The position numbers were made by a program, and so were the translations under genes. Below are positions 1-10,031 of a stretch of DNA of 64,000 nt, in pieces (positions within the stretch are counted from its first letter, which is position 1; the number at the start of each line of letters is the position of its first letter). Origin of the DNA: Legionella cincinnatiensis (GTDB taxonomy: Bacteria; Pseudomonadota; Gammaproteobacteria; Legionellales; Legionellaceae); contig NZ_UGNX01000001.1 in NCBI RefSeq assembly GCF_900452415.1, positions 2,666,001-2,730,000 on the forward strand, written 5' to 3'. The notes beneath the pieces are model-generated. The model saw only the letters and a program-made list of their open reading frames with translations, did not search any database and had not been told where the DNA came from.

Positions 1-58
1 CACCCTAAAATCCGCTACAGGAATTTTAACCGACGTACCTAACTGATTTCCATTCTTC

Positions 59-143
59 TGTAGCCCGGATTAAGCAAAGCCATAATCCATGGGAAGGCGT
101 GGTACAAAACTCTCAGATTACGACTGTCTAATCTGGGCTACAT
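59..143. repeat. REP-like inverted repeat
   Basis: TGTAGCCCGGATTA near 59-72 pairs with TAATCTGGGCTACA near 130-143 with one mismatch. A second, outer pair is formed by cgtaccta around 34-41 and taggtacg around 161-168. The unit can fold into one long hairpin and lies in the leading intergenic stretch, where I see no gene. It is typical of dispersed non-coding repeats. The family name was not determined. Confidence 0.6.
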
Positions 144-197
144 GTACTATTTCAATCTTTAGGTACGCAGTAAAGCCATCTGATGCCAAATAAAGAA

Positions 198-395
198 TTA
201 TTTATCTAGGACATCCCAATCAAAATCACCGCTTAACTCATCGAAATCATCCTTAAATTCTTCTTTTAAACGTTTGCGTTCAAGCTTTTCTTCAAGCATA
301 CGTCTGACGTTCTTTCGATGACTTATAGATTCAACATCATCATCATAGTTATAATCAGAGAATGATGGGTCATCATAATCTTCGTGAAGTTCCAT
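198..395 (-). CDS. PA3496-like small acidic protein
   Basis: A 65-residue protein with an acidic N-terminal third, a charged central segment (RRMLEEKLERKRLKEEF) and an acidic aromatic tail. The RRxxEExLExxRLKEEF pattern resembles the PA3496 family, annotated as putative envelope-integrity proteins. That family match is from memory and is moderate. The start codon at 395 follows a GGGG Shine-Dalgarno sequence with a 6-base gap. It is transcribed divergently from rlmJ across a 68-bp gap holding a symmetric promoter-like palindrome. There is no signal peptide or membrane segment, so any envelope role is not visible in the sequence. Confidence 0.7.
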   Translation of the reverse strand: MELHEDYDDPSFSDYNYDDDVESISHRKNVRRMLEEKLERKRLKEEFKDDFDELSGDFDWDVLDK

Positions 396-408
396 AACTT
401 TCCCCTTT

Positions 409-431
409 TATACTCTCTTAAAAAGAGTATA
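409..431. promoter_or_regulatory. symmetric divergent promoter palindrome
   Basis: TATACTCT (409-416) and AGAGTATA (424-431) form a perfect 8-bp inverted repeat around a 7-base centre. Each arm gives a TATACT -10-like hexamer on one strand, one pointing to rlmJ (start 464) and one to the small acidic gene (start 395). Transcripts would have short leaders of about 25-45 bases. It could equally be an operator. Inference from sequence only. Confidence 0.35.
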
Positions 432-463
432 GTAGACAATTTAAAAAATGTTTTAGGAACTCT

Positions 464-1294
464 ATGCTTAGTTATCAACACGGATATCATGCAGGCAACT
501 TTGCTGATGTCATCAAACATTTAACCTTAACGCGACTTCTGTGTTATTTAACTCTAAAAGATAAACCATTATTTTATCTTGAAACTCATTCCGGAAAAGG
601 TTTATATGACTTAAAAAACAAACAAGCTGAAAAAACAAAAGAATACCAGCACGGAATTCAACTACTTTGCTCTAATAAACAGCCTCTAAACCCTCTTTTC
701 CAAGATTATCTCGCTCTTGTGAGCCAACTTAACCCTACAAATACATTAAGGTATTATCCAGGTTCACCCTACTTAGCTATTAATATGCTACGCATACAAG
801 ATAGAATGTATTTTTGTGAGTTGCATCCAAGAGAATTTGAGGCCCTTACTCAATTACCTCGTTTTAATAAAAAAGTGCATTTCAGTAAAAGTGATGGCTT
901 AGCAGCAATGAAAGCGCTGCTTCCACCACCAGAAAAGCGAGGATTAATTTTTATTGATCCCTCTTTTGAAATAAAAGAAGAATATAAAGAAATTCCTATT
1001 GCCTTGAAACAAGCCTGGTCGCGTTTTTCTACAGGAGTTTATTGTCTTTGGTATCCTCTTGTGGATAAAAAATTAACCGATAAGTTAAACAGAAGTATGA
1101 AAGATATCAATATAAAAAATACCTTACATATTGAATTTAGCTTAACAGCAGCTCCTACTAATGGCATGTACGGTTGTGGTTTATGGATTATTAATCCACC
1201 ATTTACGTTAGCCGAAGAAATGAAATCTGTATTAACTACTCTTAAGAGCTATTTTAATCCAGAGAGTTTTTTCTCTATTATGGAAACCAATTGA
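464..1294 (+). CDS. rlmJ: 23S rRNA (adenine(2030)-N(6))-methyltransferase RlmJ
   Basis: 276 residues, the normal length for RlmJ (formerly YhiR/ComJ), which methylates N6 of A2030 in 23S rRNA using SAM. The N-terminus [19 protein letters not shown] is the family signature. The catalytic N6-adenine methyltransferase motif appears as FIDPSFE near residue 165, where DPSFE replaces DPPFE. An IESA-like acidic loop and the C-terminal CGLWIINPP segment are also present. The TGA stop overlaps the ATG of gloB by one base (TGATG), so the two are probably translationally coupled. Confidence 0.95.
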   Translation: MLSYQHGYHAGNFADVIKHLTLTRLLCYLTLKDKPLFYLETHSGKGLYDLKNKQAEKTKEYQHGIQLLCSNKQPLNPLFQDYLALVSQLNPTNTLRYYPGSPYLAINMLRIQDRMYFCELHPREFEALTQLPRFNKKVHFSKSDGLAAMKALLPPPEKRGLIFIDPSFEIKEEYKEIPIALKQAWSRFSTGVYCLWYPLVDKKLTDKLNRSMKDINIKNTLHIEFSLTAAPTNGMYGCGLWIINPPFTLAEEMKSVLTTLKSYFNPESFFSIMETN

Positions 1295-2058
1295 TGAAAC
1301 TAATTCCTATTTCTGCTTTTTTTGATAATTATATTTGGGCAATTATTGATGAAGAATCAGGGGTCTTTGATTGTGTTGATCCTGGTGATGCAGAACCCGT
1401 ATTACAATTTGCACACTCAAGCCACCTCAAGCTACGTACTATTTTATTAACTCATCATCACCATGATCATATTGGTGGTGTAGGTGAACTCATTAAAGCC
1501 AATCCTTCTTGTACGGTTTATGGTCCTAAAGATCCACGAATTCCCTATGTAAACAATCCGGTAGAAGAACATCAAACCATTCAAGTAGGAGACTGTATTT
1601 TCAATATATTATTTAATCCGGGTCATACCTCCACCCATATTAGCTATTATGAAACCCAACACCAATGGTTATTTTGTGGCGATACACTTTTTTCAGCGGG
1701 TTGCGGACGAGTATTCGACGGTACATTAGAACAATTACATCAATCTTTACATCTTTTTCAAAAATTACCCACAACTACAAAAATATTCTGCGCGCATGAA
1801 TACACACAACAAAATTTGCGCTTTGCACAAACGGTGGAACCTCACAACTTGTCGGTACAAAAACATTTGCAAGAAATACAAGACTCTTCATCCTCTTGCA
1901 CGCTCCCCTCTACTTTAGAATTAGAACAAGCAATTAATCCATTTTTACGCACTGATAAACCAGAGGTACAACAGTACGCATTAAAACATGGTGCAAAATC
2001 GCTTAACTCAATAGAAATATTCCGAATATTACGAGAAGAAAAAAACTCATTTAAGTAA
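1294..2058 (+). CDS. gloB: hydroxyacylglutathione hydrolase (glyoxalase II)
   Basis: 254 residues, metallo-beta-lactamase fold. The binuclear metal site shows as [10 protein letters not shown] near residues 53-62, with further ligands in [21 protein letters not shown] and CAHEYT, and a C-terminal FLRTDKPEV segment that is conserved in GloB. It hydrolyses S-lactoylglutathione to D-lactate and glutathione in methylglyoxal detoxification. A TTG lies just before the ATG; I chose the ATG at 1294 because it overlaps the rlmJ stop and begins at the family N-terminus [15 protein letters not shown]. Gene order rlmJ-gloB-mltD includes the common gloB-mltD proximity, here in one orientation. Confidence 0.95.
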   Translation: MKLIPISAFFDNYIWAIIDEESGVFDCVDPGDAEPVLQFAHSSHLKLRTILLTHHHHDHIGGVGELIKANPSCTVYGPKDPRIPYVNNPVEEHQTIQVGDCIFNILFNPGHTSTHISYYETQHQWLFCGDTLFSAGCGRVFDGTLEQLHQSLHLFQKLPTTTKIFCAHEYTQQNLRFAQTVEPHNLSVQKHLQEIQDSSSSCTLPSTLELEQAINPFLRTDKPEVQQYALKHGAKSLNSIEIFRILREEKNSFK

Positions 2059-2326
2059 GTGCTAATATCCTTATAATTTTTCTATTAAAGAAAATATTTT
2101 TCCAAAGCAATCGTTGCCATCACCTTAATCTTTTGAATTCAAAAATAATGCGATGAAAAATAAAATTTTGTTCCTCAATTAAAGCTCGATATTTAAAGGC
2201 GTAGTGGTTACTTGTATCATATAGGAGTAATTTAATCCCTTATGAGTTAATTGAATACAACCAGGGTTTAATCCCAAAGTAAATTTTAGTAAACTGATGA
2301 GTCATTGTATCCATAGGTAAATTCTA

Positions 2327-3766
2327 TTGAAATTTAACTTTTTCACCATAAAAGTTTTGTTATTCTACACACTCATTTTTTTGGGTATTACTTGTGGATC
2401 CATAGCACACACAGCACCCAATGTATGGGAAGTATTACGATATGAATTTACTTTAAACCATGAAACTTCTCGAGTTGAAGTACAAGATCAAATCCAATGG
2501 TTTATAGCTCATCCCGGTTTTATTACCAAAGTATGTCGTCAATCAGAACCTTATATTTATCATATTATTAACGAAGTTAAGAAAAAAAAATTGCCTGGTG
2601 AGTTAGCACTGTTACCTATGATTGAAAGTGCATTCGATCCTTTTGCCTATTCTGTAGCTGGTGCAGCTGGATTATGGCAATTAATGCCCCTTACTGGCAA
2701 AGATTTAGGATTAACCCAAGATTGGTGGTTTGATGGAAGACGAAGTATTAGCTCGTCTACGGATGCAGCACTTAATTACTTACTTTATCTCAATAATTTT
2801 TTCAGTGGCGATTGGATATTAGCAATAGCTGCTTATGATGCGGGAGCAGGAACAATCGATCGCGCCATAAAAGCAATACCAAAGTCAGGAAATGCGGTAA
2901 GCTTTTGGGAATTATCCGTTCCTCGCGAAACCCAAATTTATGTCCCTCGTTTACTTGCATTAGCAGAAATCATCAGCAATCCCAGCCGATATAAATTAGT
3001 GCTTCCAGAAATTGCTTATCTTCCTTATTTCGAGGAGGTAAATATAGGGAGTCCTATTGATTTAAACCATGCAGCAAAAATGGCAGGGATGAGTTATAAA
3101 GAGCTCATTAAGCTAAATCCTGGATTTAATCGCTGGACCACAGCTCCTAATAAGCCTTTTAAATTGCTCATTCCCACCGAAAAAGTACAACAATTTTATT
3201 TCAATCTTGCTAATCTTCCGGAACAAAAACGTGTCAGCTGGGAAATGTATCAAGTTCAACCCGGGGATAGCTTAGATAACATTGCAATGAAATATCACAC
3301 CACAGTAAATTTTATAAAACAATTAAATCAACTCACTACAAACCATTTAAAACCAAATCAATCTATTCTAATTCCAAGCACTAAAAATACTCCTATTGTT
3401 GTTAAAGAACCAACAGCAACAATCCTCCCACTCAAACATCAAATGCTCGCTTCAAGAGAGCATCGTATCATTCACATTGTACAAGAGAATGACAACTATA
3501 ATACCTTAGTTAGAACCTATGGTATTAGCGCGCAGCAAATACAAATATGGAATAAAATAACAAACAATCAGCCTTTATATAAAGGCCAACAATTAATTAT
3601 CTTTAAAAAAATAAACCAACCCACTTATTATATGGTGAAAAAAGGCGACAGCCTCCGGGATATTGCTCAAAAACACCAAACTCAAATTGAACGCCTGTTA
3701 GCACTTAACCCGGGCCTTACAAGGAATGCGTCCTTATACCTTGGGCAAAAAATATTTATTGGTTAA
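2327..3766 (+). CDS. mltD: membrane-bound lytic murein transglycosylase D, three LysM domains
   Basis: 479 residues. The N-terminus is a signal peptide, with a hydrophobic stretch at residues 9-25 and cleavage probably near AHTA. The SLT catalytic domain spans about 75-230: LPMIESAFDPFAYS carries the catalytic Glu, followed by GLWQLMP and AAYDAGAGTI. Three LysM peptidoglycan-binding repeats follow, at about 312-352, 384-425 and 434-479. It cleaves glycan strands in the periplasm. There is no lipobox cysteine, so it is probably periplasmic or loosely anchored rather than a lipoprotein. The start is TTG at 2327 with AGG nine bases upstream; no better start precedes the signal peptide. Confidence 0.92.
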   Translation: MKFNFFTIKVLLFYTLIFLGITCGSIAHTAPNVWEVLRYEFTLNHETSRVEVQDQIQWFIAHPGFITKVCRQSEPYIYHIINEVKKKKLPGELALLPMIESAFDPFAYSVAGAAGLWQLMPLTGKDLGLTQDWWFDGRRSISSSTDAALNYLLYLNNFFSGDWILAIAAYDAGAGTIDRAIKAIPKSGNAVSFWELSVPRETQIYVPRLLALAEIISNPSRYKLVLPEIAYLPYFEEVNIGSPIDLNHAAKMAGMSYKELIKLNPGFNRWTTAPNKPFKLLIPTEKVQQFYFNLANLPEQKRVSWEMYQVQPGDSLDNIAMKYHTTVNFIKQLNQLTTNHLKPNQSILIPSTKNTPIVVKEPTATILPLKHQMLASREHRIIHIVQENDNYNTLVRTYGISAQQIQIWNKITNNQPLYKGQQLIIFKKINQPTYYMVKKGDSLRDIAQKHQTQIERLLALNPGLTRNASLYLGQKIFIG

Positions 3767-4133
3767 AAATTACCACATCACCAGATTTTGAATATTATAC
3801 TTCTTCATTTTCGCGGCAGCGAAAATCCATTTCTATAGGAACATTATGCCTTCATCAACAACTCAGATTCTTCTTAATCGCTCCTTAAGATTAGTATGGT
3901 AATCTTCTTATAAATTGAAATGCTAACGTTCATTCCTGCTATGAAATGGAAACTATAGAGCTTGACTTAATAAAATGTATGTTTATCTTTAGTAATGAGG
4001 ATCATGAAAATAATTGGAATCTAGCAACTCATAACGTTGCAAACTGATTTCTTTAATAATAATTAAAAGCGTGAATGAGAGCACAAAAACTTGTGTTATA
4101 CTCAAAGTAACATACTTTTTATATTAAGATAAT
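3767..4133. other. intergenic region with hairpin
   Basis: No gene seen. A perfect hairpin ATTTTCGC-GGCA-GCGAAAAT sits at 3807-3826 downstream of mltD; it lacks a clear T-run, so it is only a possible terminator. TATACT at 4097-4102 is a -10-like hexamer about 32 bases before yciB. The rest is plain AT-rich sequence. Confidence 0.4.
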
Positions 4134-4679
4134 ATGAAATTACTCTTTGATTTTTTTCCTATAGTTTTATTTTTTATTGTATACAAATTTTTCGGCATCT
4201 ATACCGCTACTGCCGTTGCGATGATCGCCTCTGTAAGTCAGGTAGCTTTTTATAGATTAAAATTTCAGCATTATGAAAAAATGCATTTAATCAGTTTAGC
4301 CATAATTATGATCCTAGGAGGAGCAACTCTCTTTTTCCATAATCCTTGGTTCATTAAATTAAAACCAACAGGGATTTATTGGCTCTCCGCATTAGTCTTT
4401 TTTGGTTCAGGGTATATAGGTGGTAAGCCTTTGATTCAAAAAATGATGGAAACTAATGTGACATTGCCTAAAAGAATATGGCAACGATTAAATACAGCTT
4501 GGGCATTATTTTTTCTTTTAATGGGCGCTGTCAATATTTATGTAGCGTATAACTTTAATACTGATGCCTGGGTTAACTTTAAATTATTTGGTGGGGTTGG
4601 TCTGACCCTGCTTTTTGTATTAATTCAAGCTTTTTATCTTACAAAGCACATGGATGGAACTGAACTTGAGAAACAGTAG
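4134..4679 (+). CDS. yciB: YciB family inner-membrane septation protein
   Basis: 181 residues, usual length for YciB (IspZ). Five hydrophobic segments cover most of the chain: about 4-34, 50-70, 80-97, 119-138 and 148-170. Family motifs include [13 protein letters not shown] at the start, [10 protein letters not shown] in the middle and [10 protein letters not shown]. YciB is an inner-membrane protein linked to cell-envelope synthesis and septation. It ends 8 bp before pmrA, so it may be co-transcribed with the two-component pair, although a -10-like site lies only upstream of yciB. Confidence 0.92.
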   Translation: MKLLFDFFPIVLFFIVYKFFGIYTATAVAMIASVSQVAFYRLKFQHYEKMHLISLAIIMILGGATLFFHNPWFIKLKPTGIYWLSALVFFGSGYIGGKPLIQKMMETNVTLPKRIWQRLNTAWALFFLLMGAVNIYVAYNFNTDAWVNFKLFGGVGLTLLFVLIQAFYLTKHMDGTELEKQ

Positions 4680-4687
4680 GAGCGAGA

Positions 4688-5365
4688 ATGAGACTATTGC
4701 TGGTTGAAGATGATGAACTACTTGGCGACGCTGTAAAAACTGGATTAACCCAGTTTGGTTATATTGTTGATTGGCTTAAAGATGGTGAAGCTGCCCGAGC
4801 CGCTTTAAAATCTGAGTCCTTCGAACTCATTATTCTCGATTTGGGATTACCTAAACTATCTGGACTTGCTTTACTGCAAAGTATTCGTAATGATGGGAAT
4901 CCTACTCCTGTTATTATTTTAACAGCCCGAGAGTCTGTAGAAGATCGTGTGAAAGGCTTAGACAGTGGAGCTGACGACTATCTAGTGAAACCTTTTGACT
5001 TAAATGAACTAAGCGCCAGAATTAGGGCTCTGGTGAGGCGCTCACAAGGTCGTGCTGATGCTGTGTTACAATATCGAAACATTACTCTAGATCCAGCCGC
5101 ACACTCTGTATTTGTTGATGATGTGTTAGTCAATGTCCCACGTAGAGAGTTCGCCCTATTACAAAAACTTCTGGAAAACAGCGGCCAGGTTTTATCTCGC
5201 GAGCAATTGATGCAAAGTATTTATGGTTGGGAAGAAGATGTAGATAGTAATGCATTAGAAGTTCATATTCATAACTTACGCAAAAAACTAAATGCTAATT
5301 TTATTCGAACAATAAGAGGTGTTGGATATATGGCAGAAAAAAATGATGGTATTATTGTATCGTGA
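4688..5365 (+). CDS. pmrA: response regulator PmrA (OmpR family)
   Basis: 225 residues. The receiver domain (1-115) has the acidic pair at residues 7-8 (VEDDELL), the phosphorylatable Asp in IILDLGLPKLSG near residue 51, and Lys in YLVKPFD. The C-terminal winged-helix OmpR domain (about 125-220) ends in IRTIRGVGYMAE. The sequence and its place before a matching kinase fit Legionella PmrA, which activates many Dot/Icm effector genes through a tandem cTTAATatT box (established knowledge). SD TAGGAG precedes the ATG. The stop overlaps the GTG start of pmrB by four bases. Confidence 0.92.
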   Translation: MRLLLVEDDELLGDAVKTGLTQFGYIVDWLKDGEAARAALKSESFELIILDLGLPKLSGLALLQSIRNDGNPTPVIILTARESVEDRVKGLDSGADDYLVKPFDLNELSARIRALVRRSQGRADAVLQYRNITLDPAAHSVFVDDVLVNVPRREFALLQKLLENSGQVLSREQLMQSIYGWEEDVDSNALEVHIHNLRKKLNANFIRTIRGVGYMAEKNDGIIVS

Positions 5366-6774
5366 AATCGTCTATACGTAAGTTTCTCCTTATAAATCTT
5401 TTATTGGCCATTACCATAACGACCACCTTAACTGCTATAGGAAACTATTATCTTGATCAAAAAGATATTCAGGATCACCTAGATACTTTAATGGCTGTTT
5501 CCGCACTATCTTATCAGGCTCTACTCGGTGATGATCTCCATCAACGTCCTCTTACCAAAATTCAAGATGCACTTGAAACAATTCCACAGAAAATTGATAC
5601 CTTCTATAAAAAACGATTTTTAAATGATGAACCTCCAGAAAATTATCTCGACAAATTTAATTTTCAAGTTTGGACTAATGGGGGAAAATTGTTACTTCAT
5701 TCATCAACAGCCCCCAAAATTCCATTAGCTTCCGAAATTGATGGCTTTAGTGACAAAAAAATATCCAATCAAGATTGGCGTGTATTCACTACTTATAATG
5801 ATAAAGCAGGCATACGAACAGTACTTGCGGAACGTTATGATACCCGTAATGAACTAGGACATAGAATTGCTCAAGACGATCTTTATATTATGCTTTTGAC
5901 TTTTCCATTATCTGGTCTATTGATTTGGATAATTATTGGTCGAGGATTAGATAGTTTGGATAAAGTAGCAGAAGAAGTAGCAAACCGAGCACCTACTCAT
6001 CTTGAGCCCGTTGATCTGCATGAAGTACCTGAGGAAATTAAACCTGTCATTGATGAGTTGAATAAATTATTTTTTAGACTTAAAGAAGGATTTGAGCGAG
6101 AAAAACGTTTTGCAGCTGATGCAGCACATGAATTACGTACTCCTCTTGCGGCACTTAAAACACAAGCACAAGTTGCTTTGCATTCCAATGATATAGAAGA
6201 AAAAAATCAAGCATTACAAAAGCTTATTGCCAGTGTTAATCGAAGTACTCATATAGTACAACAGCTTCTAACCATGAGCAGGCTTGTTCCTGAAGCGGCT
6301 CACATGGATGAGAAAGATGAGGTAAATTTAAGCAGATTAACTCGAGAGATACTTGCGATGCTCGCACCAGCAGCAGTGGAAAAACAAATTGATCTTGAGT
6401 TCGAAAGTAATACTGAAAATCTAACTGTTTATGGGAATTCAACCGCATTAGGTATATTGATTCGTAATCTTGTAGATAACTCCATCCGTTACTGCAATGA
6501 ACACGGACGCATTTTAGTACGTCTCTCAAAGCTTCAAAATGAAGTAATGCTCGAAGTAAGTGATAATGGTCCAGGAATTCCAGCGGAATTACAATCTCGT
6601 GTCTTTGAACGCTTTTTCCGTGTCTTGGGAAATAAAAGTCCAGGAAGTGGTCTTGGTTTGGCAATTGTTCAACAAATTGCTGAACTACACGGCGGCAGAT
6701 TATTTTTAGACACCCCTAAAGAAGGTACAGGACTCATTGTACGATTCTTTTTACCTATCCAGGAAAATAGCTAA
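5362..6774 (+). CDS. pmrB: sensor histidine kinase PmrB
   Basis: 470 residues with a GTG start in the 4-base overlap GTGA. Transmembrane helices lie at about 8-28 and 170-192 and bracket a periplasmic sensor region. A HAMP-like linker follows, then a HisKA domain with AADAAHELRTPLAALKTQ carrying the phosphoacceptor His near residue 256. The HATPase domain has N-box NLVDNSIRY, G1 DNGPGIP and G2 GSGLGLAI. It phosphorylates PmrA. In L. pneumophila the PmrAB system regulates effector and stress genes; the direct signal is not evident here. Confidence 0.9.
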   Translation: MKSSIRKFLLINLLLAITITTTLTAIGNYYLDQKDIQDHLDTLMAVSALSYQALLGDDLHQRPLTKIQDALETIPQKIDTFYKKRFLNDEPPENYLDKFNFQVWTNGGKLLLHSSTAPKIPLASEIDGFSDKKISNQDWRVFTTYNDKAGIRTVLAERYDTRNELGHRIAQDDLYIMLLTFPLSGLLIWIIIGRGLDSLDKVAEEVANRAPTHLEPVDLHEVPEEIKPVIDELNKLFFRLKEGFEREKRFAADAAHELRTPLAALKTQAQVALHSNDIEEKNQALQKLIASVNRSTHIVQQLLTMSRLVPEAAHMDEKDEVNLSRLTREILAMLAPAAVEKQIDLEFESNTENLTVYGNSTALGILIRNLVDNSIRYCNEHGRILVRLSKLQNEVMLEVSDNGPGIPAELQSRVFERFFRVLGNKSPGSGLGLAIVQQIAELHGGRLFLDTPKEGTGLIVRFFLPIQENS

Positions 6775-7152
6775 TTATAAAAACATTCTTTCGTGCTGAT
6801 AAAAAAATCATTGTTTTAGTTTCTATGTTTGCTTATTAACACATCACAACTCTCAAAAATTCGTGTTTTTTGAATTATCCCTATTCGCACTCTATGCCCT
6901 TAATTGATTGTTAACAATAACATATTTGTCTTTCTCATATGATATATAAAAACAATCAATTGGATTCATAATACCCTTAATGGTTAAAATTTATACACAA
7001 ATAACGATTAAATTAAAACCTTTGCAAATAATTTCATTGGGTTAAAGCAAGACAGCATAAATTAGCAATTTGCGTGCCAAAACCTCATGATGAAGTGATT
7101 CTTCAATGCAGTCGAGAGGTCCTATTTTTAATCCTAAAATACGTGAGGCACA
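6775..7152. other. intergenic region, no clear element
   Basis: AT-rich 378-bp gap between pmrB and the L,D-transpeptidase gene. TTGATTGTTAACAA near 6903-6916 is a small partial palindrome. No ORF, strong hairpin or RNA gene was recognised. Promoter elements for the downstream gene are presumably here but none stands out. Confidence 0.3.
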
Positions 7153-7848
7153 ATGATTAAACTAATCTCTTTTTTATTCGCTCTAGCAATAGCTACTCAT
7201 TCTCCAACTTCTGACACGCCCACAAATATAGAACAAAAGGTAAGTATCCCCTTTGAGCAGATAGTGTTAGAAAAATTAAGTCAGTCAGCTCCGAAGTTAA
7301 ATAAAGTGGTTATTAAGCTTGCTTTAAGGGCCTATAAAAAAGCCTTTGTTCAAGGTAAAGTTAAAAATCCCATGCTAACCATCATCGACTTTTCTGTTCC
7401 ATCCAACCAACGTCGTATGTGGATTTTTGATATGCAAACATACACATTAGTACTTAAAACTTATGTTGCTCATGGTCGAAATTCAGGCAAAGGCGCTGTA
7501 CCCTATAAATTTTCTAACGATATGTGGAGCAAAGAATCCAGTCTTGGAACCTATATTACTGAAGGTACTTACGTAGGACATAAAGGTTATTCGTTAAATC
7601 TCAAAGGATTAGAGGAAAATTTAAACTCTAATGCCCACGATCGGCGGGTTGTAGTGCATGGAGCTTGGTATGTTGAGCCTTCCTTTATCAAAAAAGCAGG
7701 TCGTGCTGGTTGTTCATGGGGCTGTCCTGCAATTGCTGCAAGTCTAGCAAAACTTATTATCAATACCATTAAAAACGGCTCAGTAATATTCGCTTACTAC
7801 CCAGATAGCTACTTTCTAAGTCACTCTAAATATGCGCTTTTAGAGTGA
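7153..7848 (+). CDS. murein L,D-transpeptidase catalytic domain (YkuD_2, EnhA-like)
   Basis: 231 residues with a short hydrophobic N-terminus (ISFLFALAIATHS) that is probably a signal peptide. The YkuD_2-type catalytic region is at the C-terminus: VVVHGAWYV supplies the conserved His, and AGCSWGCPAI supplies the catalytic Ser-x-Gly-Cys. Such proteins cross-link peptidoglycan or attach proteins to it. Legionella has several paralogues annotated as enhanced-entry protein EnhA; this resembles that group, but I cannot say which one. GAGG four bases upstream of the ATG serves as SD. It converges on ruvA with a 91-bp gap. Confidence 0.85.
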   Translation: MIKLISFLFALAIATHSPTSDTPTNIEQKVSIPFEQIVLEKLSQSAPKLNKVVIKLALRAYKKAFVQGKVKNPMLTIIDFSVPSNQRRMWIFDMQTYTLVLKTYVAHGRNSGKGAVPYKFSNDMWSKESSLGTYITEGTYVGHKGYSLNLKGLEENLNSNAHDRRVVVHGAWYVEPSFIKKAGRAGCSWGCPAIAASLAKLIINTIKNGSVIFAYYPDSYFLSHSKYALLE

Positions 7849-7939
7849 GCTTTGAGAAATTTTGTATTGGGAGCTATGTAGTCTTGAAAATCAAAACAAA
7901 GTTCAATCAGATGATTTTTTATTTCGCTCAGGCTCCTTA

Positions 7940-8536
7940 TTATCGCGCCGCTAACACTTGTAAAGCCTCCCGAATTAACTGTTCACAACTTTTTAAGCCA
8001 TCATTAACCTTATTCACTGCTTTCAAAGCCTCTTGAGGCTTATATCCCAACACTTCCAAAGCGCTCACTGCTTCATCCTGGCCACTTATCCTGTAATCCG
8101 ATTTTAACGACTCAGAGGCAGACCCAGAAAATTGTTTTAGGCTATCACGCATTTCTACTACCAATCGTTCTGCTGTTTTCTTACCTATGCCCGGTAATTT
8201 CATTAAAAAAACAGCATTTTCCTGTTGAATGCATTGAATGAATTCATTAGGAGTAATACTAGAAAGAATGGACATAGCAAGTTTTGGACCTACCCCATTT
8301 ACTTTAATTAATGCTCTAAATAACTCTCTTTCTTGGCGCTCTAAAAAACCATATAAAAGTAAAGCATCTTCTCGAACAATAGTATGTATATGCAAACCTA
8401 CTGAGCCATTTAGAGCATCTAATTTAAAAAAAGTATTTAATGAGGTTTCCACATCATATCCAACTCCATGGACATTAAGAACTAACTTTCCTGGCTGATG
8501 TTTATCAACAATGTGCCCATCCAACCAACCTATCAT
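7940..8536 (-). CDS. ruvA: Holliday junction DNA helicase RuvA
   Basis: 198 residues. The N-terminal OB fold begins [12 protein letters not shown]. Two helix-hairpin-helix motifs follow ([16 protein letters not shown] and [16 protein letters not shown]). The C-terminal domain that contacts RuvB (about 145-198) has the expected [12 protein letters not shown] motif. RuvA binds the four-way junction and loads the RuvB motor. It overlaps ruvC by four bases in a yebC-ruvC-ruvA operon on the minus strand. ruvB is not in the adjacent sequence: the next gene downstream is convergent, so ruvB must be elsewhere. Confidence 0.96.
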   Translation of the reverse strand: MIGWLDGHIVDKHQPGKLVLNVHGVGYDVETSLNTFFKLDALNGSVGLHIHTIVREDALLLYGFLERQERELFRALIKVNGVGPKLAMSILSSITPNEFIQCIQQENAVFLMKLPGIGKKTAERLVVEMRDSLKQFSGSASESLKSDYRISGQDEAVSALEVLGYKPQEALKAVNKVNDGLKSCEQLIREALQVLAAR

Positions 8537-9051
8537 CTTTTCCTTCTCCTTAATCCTCGCCTACCGATCACAGTTGATAAATGATGACGCATATGGCTAT
8601 GACAAATTGCTATGGCTAATGCATCTGCAGCATCTTTTTGGGGAGCTTTATTTAGCGCAAGCAAACTTACTACCATATGACTTACCTGGACTTTTTCCGC
8701 TGCACCATAACCTACTACTGTTTGTTTGATTTCTCGCGCAGAATACTCACTAACTCGAACACGGTGTGACGCTGCTGCAACCATAGCAACACCCCGTGCA
8801 TGCCCCAGCTTTAAGGCAGAGTTAGGATTTTCATGCATAAATACTTGTTCGATGGCCACTTCTTCAGGCGAATAATGATCCATTAATTGACAAATTCCAT
8901 CATAAATTTGTAACAATTTTTGACTCAACTCACCATCTGGAGTAGTGCGAATACACCCACTATCAATGTATTCAATTTTACGGTCTGATTCTTTTATTAA
9001 ACCATAACCTGTAATCCTTGAACCAGGATCTATCCCTAAAATAATAGTCAT
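8533..9051 (-). CDS. ruvC: Holliday junction resolvase RuvC
   Basis: 172 residues, standard length. Catalytic acidic residues are visible in [13 protein letters not shown] (Asp7), AIEQVFM (Glu) and [13 protein letters not shown] (two Asp). RuvC cuts Holliday junctions symmetrically within the RuvAB complex. The start codon at 9051 shares one base with the end of yebC, and the gene overlaps ruvA by four bases. This yebC-ruvC-ruvA order is the usual gammaproteobacterial arrangement. Confidence 0.96.
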   Translation of the reverse strand: MTIILGIDPGSRITGYGLIKESDRKIEYIDSGCIRTTPDGELSQKLLQIYDGICQLMDHYSPEEVAIEQVFMHENPNSALKLGHARGVAMVAAASHRVRVSEYSAREIKQTVVGYGAAEKVQVSHMVVSLLALNKAPQKDAADALAIAICHSHMRHHLSTVIGRRGLRRRKR

Positions 9052-9794
9052 TAATTCATTGCGTCTAATAATGTTTCTGAAAACTCGGCATTACTGTATA
9101 CTTCTTGTACATCATCCAAGTCTTCGAGCATATCTATTAATTTCAGTAAACTTTGTGCTGACTCATCATCAATAGGTACTAAAGTTTGGGCACGCATGGT
9201 TAAATGAGATTGTTCAATTTTCAATCCCGCATCTGATAAAGCATTTAATACACTATGATACGCCTCTACAGGTGTAATCACCTCAATCTGTCCCTCTTCA
9301 ACAGAAACATCATTTGCTCCAGCATCAATAGCAATTTCCATTACTTGTTCTTCAGACTGACCCGGCTCCATAAGGATTTCGCCTTGATTTGTAAAAAGAT
9401 AGGACACTGAACCATCTGTACCTAAGTTACCTCCATGCTTTGTGAATGCATGACGGACATCAGATACAGTTCTATTTTTATTGTCAGACAAACAATCTAC
9501 AAGAACAGCAATACCGCCAGGACCATAGCCTTCATAACGCATAGCAACCATTGTCTCTCCATCAAGCCCCCCAACGCCACGTTTAATCGCGTTATCAATG
9601 GTATCACGCTTCATATTCGCATTAAGCGCTTTTTTTACAGCATCTCTTAATCTCGGATTTGATGATTCATCTCCCCCATTAAGACGAGCCGCAACGGTAA
9701 TCTCTCGAATTAATTTAGTGAATATTTTTCCTCGTTTAGCATCTTGCACTCCTTTGCGGAATTTAATATTCGCCCATTTACTGTGACCAGCCAT
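9051..9794 (-). CDS. yebC: YebC/PmpR family regulator, TACO1-like
   Basis: 247 residues from [15 protein letters not shown], the family-defining N-terminus. A TTG lies four codons upstream, but the ATG at 9794 has GAGG six bases before it and is the conserved start. The family was long annotated as transcriptional regulators; more recent work assigns YebC-type proteins a role in translation through difficult peptide motifs. Motifs [14 protein letters not shown] and YEGYGPGG are intact. First gene of the yebC-ruvC-ruvA operon. Confidence 0.95.
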   Translation of the reverse strand: MAGHSKWANIKFRKGVQDAKRGKIFTKLIREITVAARLNGGDESSNPRLRDAVKKALNANMKRDTIDNAIKRGVGGLDGETMVAMRYEGYGPGGIAVLVDCLSDNKNRTVSDVRHAFTKHGGNLGTDGSVSYLFTNQGEILMEPGQSEEQVMEIAIDAGANDVSVEEGQIEVITPVEAYHSVLNALSDAGLKIEQSHLTMRAQTLVPIDDESAQSLLKLIDMLEDLDDVQEVYSNAEFSETLLDAMN

Positions 9795-10031
9795 ACAATA
9801 CCTCAAAACCTGATTTCAACCTGTCTAAATTATACATATTCTTTTGTTAAAAAGAATAACCGAAGCTGTTTTGGTCTCGACATTTTAAGCTTTTTTAGAC
9901 TATAGTAGCCACCAGTTATTATTTTTTAAGTCATTGTGGTCTAAATGAAGAAAAGTCATACTTTGGAAAAACTTTCCTAAGTAACTGTCTCATCACCATC
10001 AATAAGCCATAAACTCTAAAGGAGAGCAACA

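Noticed and set aside
6236-6664. 142-residue open frame antisense to pmrB
   Set aside because: It lies wholly inside the kinase domain of a clearly real gene, has no SD and matches no family.
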